DNA of 64,000 nt from Protea cynaroides (Eukaryota; Streptophyta; Magnoliopsida; Proteales; Proteaceae). Positions 57,791 through 64,000 of the stretch are shown here, piece by piece. Position 1 is the stretch's first letter, and each line of letters opens with the position of its first letter. Made by a program: the position numbers and the translations under genes. The notes below the pieces were generated by a model that was not told the DNA's origin, searched no databases, and worked only from the letters and a program-made list of their open reading frames with translations. The stretch is taken from positions 70,914,896-70,978,895 of the forward strand of contig CM053269.1 of assembly GCA_028583415.1 (NCBI GenBank), given 5' to 3'.

Positions 57791-58542
57791 CTAAAGTTTG
57801 GTCACAGGTTTGTCCTCACCATTACAATGTATGAGGCATTTTCCATTTGTACATGTCGTATAGTGACACTCAGGGGGAGCAACAGCATGATGTGTACAAT
57901 CTTCAAGGGTGGCACACTTAAATTCACTACGGGGAGCAGCAGCCTGACGTGTACAATCTTCAAGGGTGGCACACTTAGTCTTTCCCTCACTATTAGACAA
58001 TAAAATACATTTTTCACCCACACATCCAATTTTACGATTAGTTGCTTCCACTACAGCCTCTGCATATCAAGCAACAAAAACCCATCATGCATTTGACATA
58101 AGCAACAATTCTCCATTTTCAAATGTGGTGGAGAAGGAATTGAAGTTAAAATAGTTTTCACTGATAAAACAAAGTTAAAATAGATTAAAATAAAATGGAG
58201 GCAAGAAGATCATAGATCAAAGAAATCTACGGACATAGAGTTGAAACATGTTAGTATCCTTAATTCTTAAATAGGATTATATTTATGTATTTTGCTCAAT
58301 GGATGTTGGCACATCAAAGTGTAAGATACCTGATTTGCCAATTAGAAAAACTTTTGCCCAAAATAAAATAAAAAAAATAAAACTTTTCAATGGAACGTTA
58401 GATTTTACAGTTTTTACTTATCATTTCACAATGTATAGATATTTGGAACTAAAATTTACATAAAAAAAAATGAAAGAGAAAGATAACGAGACCAACCAAT
58501 TGCAATAACCGAAAGTAAGACTAAGAAAACTGCCTTCTTCAT
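57791..58542 (-). CDS. Small secreted cysteine-rich peptide gene (two exons)
   Basis: Exon 1 (58542-58497) encodes MKKAVFLVLLSVIAI, a clear signal peptide. A GT donor at 58496-58495 and a TGCAG acceptor at 58060 bound a 437-nt intron. Exon 2 (58059-57791) continues in phase to TAG, giving about 104 residues. The mature part has 10 Cys, spaced C-x4-C-x11-C-x5-C-x12-C-x5-C-x9-C-x4-C-x4-C-x3-C, and an internal 19-residue duplication around KCATLEDC (57-bp DNA repeat). A TATA-like CTATAAAAA lies at 58607-58615, about 70 nt before the ATG. The layout resembles plant defensin-like or other apoplastic cysteine-rich peptides, but I cannot assign a family and propose no function. The intron is partly duplicated at 58985-59330. 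Confidence 0.72.
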
Positions 58543-58606
58543 AGCTTTCTTGAATAGAAGGAGACCTGCAATATAGTGTTGGGATATTTGGATTGTAGAC
58601 CAGCCA

Positions 58607-58615
58607 TTTTTATAG
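58607..58615 (-). promoter_or_regulatory. TATA box of the cysteine-rich peptide gene
   Basis: CTATAAAAA on the minus strand, at a suitable distance from the ATG at 58542. Supports transcription in this direction. Confidence 0.6.
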
Positions 58616-58755
58616 GGATTGTAGGCGCCTCAATTATGACAACTTACTTTCATAAAAAATTATGATAAATAAATTTAAATAAATTCAAAATTATTCAATA
58701 ATAATAAAAATCTTAATAATAATTAAATAGTAGTAATAACAATTTTAATTTTTTC

Positions 58756-58757
<2 letters not shown>

Positions 58758-58820
<63 letters not shown>
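58758..58820. repeat. (ATA)n microsatellite
   Basis: About 20 ATA/TAA units upstream of the peptide gene. Confidence 0.92.
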
Positions 58821-58824
<4 letters not shown>

Positions 58825-58984
58825 ATAAATTAATATCCACTGAATTAAAGATGGAATTAAAAAGGTAATAAATTTTAAAAGGAACCATAAGAGACAATTT
58901 TAAAACACATGGCATATAAGGAACATAAAGGTCATGAGTGATACGAAGTATAAATATAACTTAAAGAATTAAAAGAGATATTTT

Positions 58985-59332
58985 TATTGAAGTTAAAATA
59001 GATTTTACTGATAAAAAAAAGTTAAAATAGATTCAAATAAAATGGAGGGAAGAAGTTCCTAGATCAAAGAAATCAATGAACATAGAGTTGAGACAGGTTA
59101 TCATCCTTAATTCATAAATAGGGTTATATTTTATATATTTTGGTCAATGGATGTTGACACGTCATAGTGTAAGGTACCTAATTTTTCAATCAGAAAAACT
59201 TTTGCCTAAAATTAAATTAAAATAAAGTAAAACTTTTCAATGAAATGTTTGATTTTACAATTTTTACTTCACGGTGTCTAGATATTTGGAACTAAAATTT
59301 ACATACAAAAAGAAAGAGAAAGAGAAAGAAAC
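58985..59332 (-). pseudogene. Decayed partial duplicate of the peptide gene intron
   Basis: Aligns to 58120-58490, the intron of the peptide gene and a little of exon 2's upstream side, in the same orientation (AATGGATGTTG, ATATTTGGAACTAAAATTTACATA). Homology stops at GAAACCAATC, exactly where exon 1 should begin, and exon 2 is absent. A tandem duplicate that has lost both exons. Confidence 0.7.
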
Positions 59333-59734
59333 CAATCAAAGAGAAAGAGAAGGAAGAGAAGAAGATAAGGAAACTTGAAGAAAAGACTAAGGAAGATGAG
59401 GAAGTTCAGAGAAACCTCTGAATAAAGGTATGAACCTAATTCCCTACCTGAATAAGAGATCGTAGAATAGTTATGAAGAACATAGGATTATGAGAAACCT
59501 AAATCATCCATCCATGGACAAGTTCCAAGAGATTCCATGGAGAAAATCGTTATGGACAATGAATAGTGTATAACTTGTAGTTTTGAGCCATAGAACAATC
59601 ATAGAATGGACCATGAAAGTAAGCCAAAGGATCCAAACATGAAGGGATGAACTTTAGAATGAAAGGTTGACTCAGAATACGTGTGGTCGCACGTAGGGTC
59701 GAATGATATCCAACCCTACGATACCACAGGATGA

Positions 59735-60183
59735 TGTGTGCTCACCCCTTTCGACATCGAATATTTTTAGTTGATGATGCAGGTACCACCGTAGAAGATT
59801 ATATGAATGCTCTGATGTATGGACATGCAGCGGCGATGGATGCAGAAGTTATGATGGAGTCACATGATTCGTCATGCGAGTGCAACTCTTGCGTTTTCGA
59901 TTAGATTTTGTTTAAGTTATACAGACGATGTAATTGATTAAATTATTTTAATTTATGTCTTGGTCCTTTTGGAAATAATTGGATAATTTATTTATTTTAT
60001 CACAGTTAGACTCTTAGTTCATTTAATATATAAGACTTCTGCTATTGTATATTTACTCTTATTATAGTTGTGGATGTGTATGGTTTAAGCAAACGGCACA
60101 ACCTATTTGAGATCCTGGTTGAACCGTTGGTTTATTAGCGGTTCATCAAATCATTCTGAATAGTATGGAATTGGGGTGTGACA
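59735..60183 (+). repeat. 3' part of a gypsy LTR
   Basis: Ends GAATTGGGGTGTGACA, followed by a primer site, so it is the 5' LTR of the element to the right. From TGATGTGTGCTCACCC (59733) to the end it matches the inverted LTR at 63140-63600. Upstream of 59733 the match is lost, and I could not place a TG start. Either the LTR is truncated or its left part has diverged. Confidence 0.8.
59770..59904 (+). CDS. LTR-embedded conserved 44-codon frame, copy c
   Basis: 44 codons plus TAG after ATTTTTAG, inside the 5' LTR. No gaps relative to the copies at 8124, 16849 and 63420. Conserved: the DAGT start, EDY, NA, YG, AA, D, then HDSSCEC. The end CNSCVFD adds a Cys absent from the 8/16-kb copies. Function unknown. 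Confidence 0.5.
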   Translation, partial: VDDAGTTVEDYMNALMYGHAAAMDAEVMMESHDSSCECNSCVFD

Positions 60184-60186
60184 ACT

Positions 60187-60198
60187 TGGTATCAGAGC
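60187..60198 (+). other. Primer binding site (tRNA-iMet)
   Basis: TGGTATCAGAGC, a perfect 12-base complement to the initiator tRNA-Met 3' end, three bases after the LTR. Confidence 0.93.
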
Positions 60199-60646
60199 TC
60201 TTTGGCCCTGTCTATTAAACCAGTATACTTCCACAAAAGTTTGTGAACTGAGTTAAGACAAAATTTAAAAGCTGTAATAAGAACACACTATAAGTACCTG
60301 TGTTGTATGAGACAAAATTAAGAAAGAGAATAATGCATTATTAAAAGGAGAAACAAGTTTCATATACATCAAATAAAAAGCAACGTTTATACATATCCAA
60401 TTCAGAGTACAGTCCGCAATCCAGACAGTTACTCTGTAGTACAAAGAAAAATAAAATGAAAAATGTACATCATAGAGCTGGAGGTGCTGGAGGAAGTATA
60501 GAGTCTACATCCATGAACATACGATCCTCATCCTCAGCATCACCACCTTGGACCCCTGCTCCTGCTGCTGCTGCTGCCATCGCAGCGTCTGCTACCTCAA
60601 CTCGAGTACGAGGACGCACCAGAGCGTTCCTCTCATCATCACTGAC

Positions 60647-61451
60647 CTAAGCATCCTGCATACCCATCTTACAGATGGCATCCCAGTCAAGATCCGATGA
60701 GAAAGTCTTCTCCTGAATCCTCTCATCTACTAAATCAACGTGTAGGCGGGTGAGCAGGGTAGTGATCAGATACCCGTAGGGCAGGTTGCCTAATTGACCA
60801 GGCAGCGTAGCGCGGATCATCGTTCGCATGATAATATAAGGAAGGCAGACAGGTTGCCTGGTGCAAACACAGTAGAGGACATACTGAGTCAACTGTGAAA
60901 TCCAATCATAGTGTCCACTGGGGGATCAGATTATGCTGGATAATTTTGCAGTACACCTGAGGCTCTGGACGTAGGTTGATCGCTTTCATCTCCCAGCGAT
61001 CATCTCTAATGAGCTGACTATCAATCTTAGCACATATCTCCAAGGATAGGAACTGGGGTTCCTTGGGAGCACAGTACACCAAAGGGCCGTGATTTGATAT
61101 GCCCAAAAGATCAGCCAACTGCTGGCAGTTAAATGAAACTTCTACCCCTTTGACGTAGCTAGTGATCCTGAGCTCACTACCCCTCTTTGTGTCATTGCGA
61201 TCCCCCACTACCTGGAGATTGCAATAGAACTGCCTCACCAAATCAGGATGAGTACAAGCCTCATAGGTGATCACAGGAAGCCAGTCCATGTCACCAAAAA
61301 CACCCTCCACGTTGAACAAGGCTAGACTAGCGAAGTTCACACAACGACCTCCTTCTACTTTCTTACGCTCATAGCTAGCATACCGAACTTCGACCTCATT
61401 GGAGTGGAAACGAATTGGGTCATGAGCCCTAGGACCCATGGTACGAGCCAT
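60647..61451 (-). pseudogene. Antisense ORF with putative plant transposon protein domain
   Basis: Minus-strand frame from ATG at 61451, just after a strong acceptor-like CTGTGTCTTGGCAG (about 61470-61456). It encodes HPDLVRQFYCNL (near 61240), VKGVEVSFNCQQLADLLGI (near 61150-61095) and, after one frameshift near 60912, CLPYIIM (near 60838) and LPYGYLITTL (near 60785). The pattern resembles the plant transposon protein domain found as extra, often antisense, ORFs in Ty3/gypsy elements. The role of that domain is unknown. One frameshift breaks it here. Confidence 0.7.
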
Positions 61452-62019
61452 ACTATCTGCCAAGACACAGAAGAACAAACAAGATATTAGTAATGGTGAA
61501 AAACTTAAAATTTCAGCATTATAATGGCATGATTTGGCCAAAAGCCTCACTTTTCCCCCAAACAACTGGGCAGGAGGACTTACATAGGTTCCAAACCATC
61601 CTGCAAGGCTCATACAGTTGGAAATTTAATCTAAAAAGATCAAATTTGAAGAAATTTCAATAAATTCAAAAAATCTCGAGAATTAGGTCAAAAATGGAAA
61701 ATTTTAAGTTTCTCGATAACCAACCGATGAAACTCAAATATTTTTGAGGTCTTTCGTCCATTGGGGGACCAATAGCAAAAACCCCCAATAAAAATTAAAT
61801 TTTTACGGTTAGAAAAAGTTTAATTTGAAGAAAACATTGTAATGGGTGAAAAATCTAGTTTAGAAAGCTTAAAAATGTGAAACACTAGAGAGCTTACCTG
61901 AAGAGAAGGAGTGGGAGTCTTAAATGGAAGAAACAATCACCAAACCCTAGGGGTCGATACTGTAGCAACTCAGGGGAATCCAAAATCGGGCTTAAAAACC
62001 TAATTTTGGATCGTAGGGT

Positions 62020-62300
62020 CGCAGAATTCGGCCAAAATGCGCAACCTACGACAGACCCTACAATCGACCCTAGGCTCTCGGTGATCTGACAGAGAACCAT
62101 GGGTCGGACCTAGGGTCAGACATAGACCGACCCTACAATCGACCCTAGGTTCTCGGTAATCTGACAGAGAACCATGGGTCGGACCTAGGGTCGGACATAT
62201 ACCGACCCTACCATCGACCCTAGCCTCTCGGTGAGCTGACAGTGTTCTTAGGGTTGCATACCCTAGGGTCGCATAAGGACAGACCCGACCATCGACCCTA
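62020..62300. repeat. 75-bp tandem repeat in the gypsy leader
   Basis: CGACCCTAGGCTCTCGGTGA-type units start at 62065, 62140 and 62215 (period 75). They contain ACAGAGAACCATGGGTCGGA, with CGACCCTA and TAGGGTCG in both orientations. Confidence 0.9.
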
Positions 62301-62447
62301 CGATGGAAAATATAGTATTTTTGTCTGAATGACTTGGAAAATTGGAATTTCACATTGATAGTTGGATTTCAACTTCGGAATGACTTATATAATGATTGCC
62401 TCACATGTTCTATGACTTTTCAAACACTACCACCACCAGAACAGGAA

Positions 62448-63139
62448 ATGGCTGGGCGAAGAGGGAACAGACGAGGACGTAACCCAATTCCACCACCACC
62501 ACCTGTGGAGGAGACTAGCCATGAAATTCCTGAAGTACAAGAGAATCCGAACGTGGCACCGCCAGGAGATAATGGTCAGGCAGATCCTACAAACTTGCCA
62601 GCCCTACCTACGGATTTAGCTACAGCCGTAATGAACCTGACACAACAGCTGCAGCAAATACAGCAGGTGCAAGCCAATATACAAGCTGCTATAGGAATGG
62701 TTTTTCCAGCTGCACATACGACACCTATGCCAGCAGGGTAAGCTAGCATAGTACCAGGGGGAAGCAATACGGCACCCTATGCACCTCAAACACCAATCAT
62801 GCAGGCTCAAGTGTAGAATCCTGAGGTAGCTCAAGGCAGTTACCAGTACTAACCACCTATATATGGGGTCTATGCTCCATATTAGCAGGACCACTCCCGA
62901 CTGATCGAGCATTTTCTGAAAATGAAGCCTAAAGAATATAATGGTAAACCAGTTGATCCTTTATGGCCAGCGCATTGGAACGACGAAATGGAGAGGAATT
63001 TTATGATGATGACAATAAATGAGGAGGAGAAAGTATTGGGTGCCACATTCATGCTGAAGGGGGATGCACACCATTGGTGGAAGTCTACCAGGATATATCT
63101 GTTAACCAAGCACGCCCAATTGACCTGGGCTATATATAA
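62448..63139 (+). pseudogene. Ty3/gypsy gag, N-terminal two thirds
   Basis: ATG at 62448 opens a basic MAGRRGNRRGRN start, a Pro-rich linker and a Gln-rich helix. The Retrotrans_gag core follows: EYNGKPVDP, a WNDEMERNF helix and AHHWWKSTR (62935-63100). The frame is continuous but has four stops (TAA 62739, TAG about 62814, TAA about 62850, TAG about 62884), all in a Gln-rich stretch. It is then cut by the inverted LTR. Packaging protein, now non-functional. Confidence 0.9.
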
Positions 63140-64000
63140 TGTCACACCCCAATTCTGCACTATCCAGAATGGTGTGATGAACCACTAATAAACCAATGGT
63201 TCAACCAGGATCTCAAATAGGCTGTGTCTGTTTGCTTAAACCATATACATCCACAACAAAAATCAGAATAAATGCACGATAGTGGAAGTCTTTAATATTA
63301 AATGAACTGAGAGTCTAAAGATGATATCATAAATAAATTATCCAATTATCTTCAAAAGAACTAAGACATAAATTAAAATAATTTAATCAATTACATCATC
63401 TGTATAACTTAAACAAAATCTAATCAAAAACGCAAGAGTTGCACTCGCATGATGAATCATGCGACTCTATCATAACTTCAGCGTCCAACATTGCCGCATG
63501 TCCATACATCAGAGCATTTATATAATATTCTACGATGGTACCTGCATCATCAACTAAAAAAATTCGATGTCGAAAGGGTGAGCACACATCACGGCTCAGT
63601 GAGCAAACAAAACAATGCATCAAACATATGAATGCATTCAATTCATATCTTTGGTCTGGTTTATAAGTTTACAATGTGCAATAGAAAGGATAGGTGGCCG
63701 CCGCACCTCTATACACGAATGTGTGGAACTTCCCAATGGATCAAACACCAATGTCGCCCCCACATGCACCCACCATGGAATAGAGATAGAGCTAAAGTGC
63801 TTATGATCGCACCGCATTACACTTCCCCTCATGCTCTACCCATACCAACACGTAAGCCCCTATTGGCGAGGGCTTGCAAACTGGCTCGTAACTAACCAAT
63901 CCTAATGTCAAACAATGTATCCAAGGCCTCACCCCTGCATCCCTCAATACGTCTATAGAGATAGAGCTAAGGCCCCCCGACAGAGTCAGAGACTACACGG
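63140..64000 (-). mobile_element. Inverted LTR of the same gypsy family inserted in gag
   Basis: Starts TGTCACACCCCAATTC, the reverse complement of the LTR end at 60183, and runs off the window. Includes the conserved 44-codon frame (63420-63554, minus) and the GGAATAGAGATAGAGCTAA boxes seen in the other LTRs. The expected 5-bp target repeat is TATAA (63135-63139). Whether this is a solo LTR or a full element cannot be seen. Confidence 0.88.
63420..63554 (-). CDS. LTR-embedded conserved 44-codon frame, copy d
   Basis: 44 codons plus TAG, preceded by TTTTTTAG on the minus strand. Closest to copy c (ALMYGHAA, ESHDSSCECNSCVFD). In this copy the open frame extends upstream through an FRHRIFLVDDAG segment to an ATG at 63641. 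Function unknown. Confidence 0.5.
   Translation of the reverse strand, partial: VDDAGTIVEYYINALMYGHAAMLDAEVMIESHDSSCECNSCVFD

Larger units (their letters stand above)
60184..63139 (+). mobile_element. Ty3/gypsy internal region, 5' part
   Basis: Runs from the primer site through a leader with an antisense ORF and a 75-bp repeat block to gag. The pol genes are not in the window; gag is interrupted at 63139/63140 by an inverted LTR. Confidence 0.88.

Overview
This is an intron-poor, AT-rich stretch of a plant (angiosperm) nuclear genome. It holds plant-type Ty3/gypsy and Ty1/copia LTR retrotransposons with tRNA-iMet primer sites, hAT, Harbinger and Mutator-like DNA elements, a LINE, nuclear copies of plastid atpF, and a fragment of an MRS2-type Mg transporter gene. 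I cannot name the species. Few host genes look alive: a 191-aa multi-spanning membrane protein in two copies, and a two-exon gene for a small secreted cysteine-rich peptide. Nearly everything else is mobile DNA or its debris.

Layout. 1-3.9 kb: gene-free, with a 174-bp tandem duplication. 3.96-19.08 kb: a tandem segmental duplication carrying the membrane-protein gene (CDS 4174-4749 and 13895-14470). Copy 1 was later hit by a LINE (5610-7261), a solo LTR (7837-10015) and a hAT-like composite (11479-13203); copy 2 carries a truncated, opposite-facing LTR of the same family (14928-~17020). The sister copies preserve the empty sites, so insertion order can be read directly. 19.5-27.4 kb: a Harbinger-like MITE, a complete-ended but internally deleted copia element (20457-23321), foldback elements and an RNase H relic. 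27517-28016 is a 500-N gap. 28.0-45.5 kb: a second duplicated unit (copies near 28-31.8 and 36.2-38.6 kb, partial copies near 39.3 and 43.2 kb, and an inverted one near 44.3-45.5 kb) whose hAT-like insertion carries an atpF fragment; other transposons and the MRS2 fragment lie between.

45481-56704 is one hAT transposon with an 8-bp target duplication. It holds a broken transposase (46286-48351) and is split by a ~6-kb solo LTR (50592-56579) full of tandem arrays, two of them built from stem-loop units. 57.8-58.5 kb: the cysteine-rich peptide gene with a decayed partial duplicate at 58985-59330. 59.7-64.0 kb: the start of a gypsy element (LTR end, primer site, antisense ORF, gag) interrupted at 63140 by an inverted LTR of its own family.

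The most unusual signal is a 44-codon reading frame with a conserved stop inside all four gypsy LTR copies. Its length is identical, synonymous changes are frequent, and a splice-acceptor-like TTTTTAG precedes it each time. This looks like a protein-coding exon kept inside an LTR.
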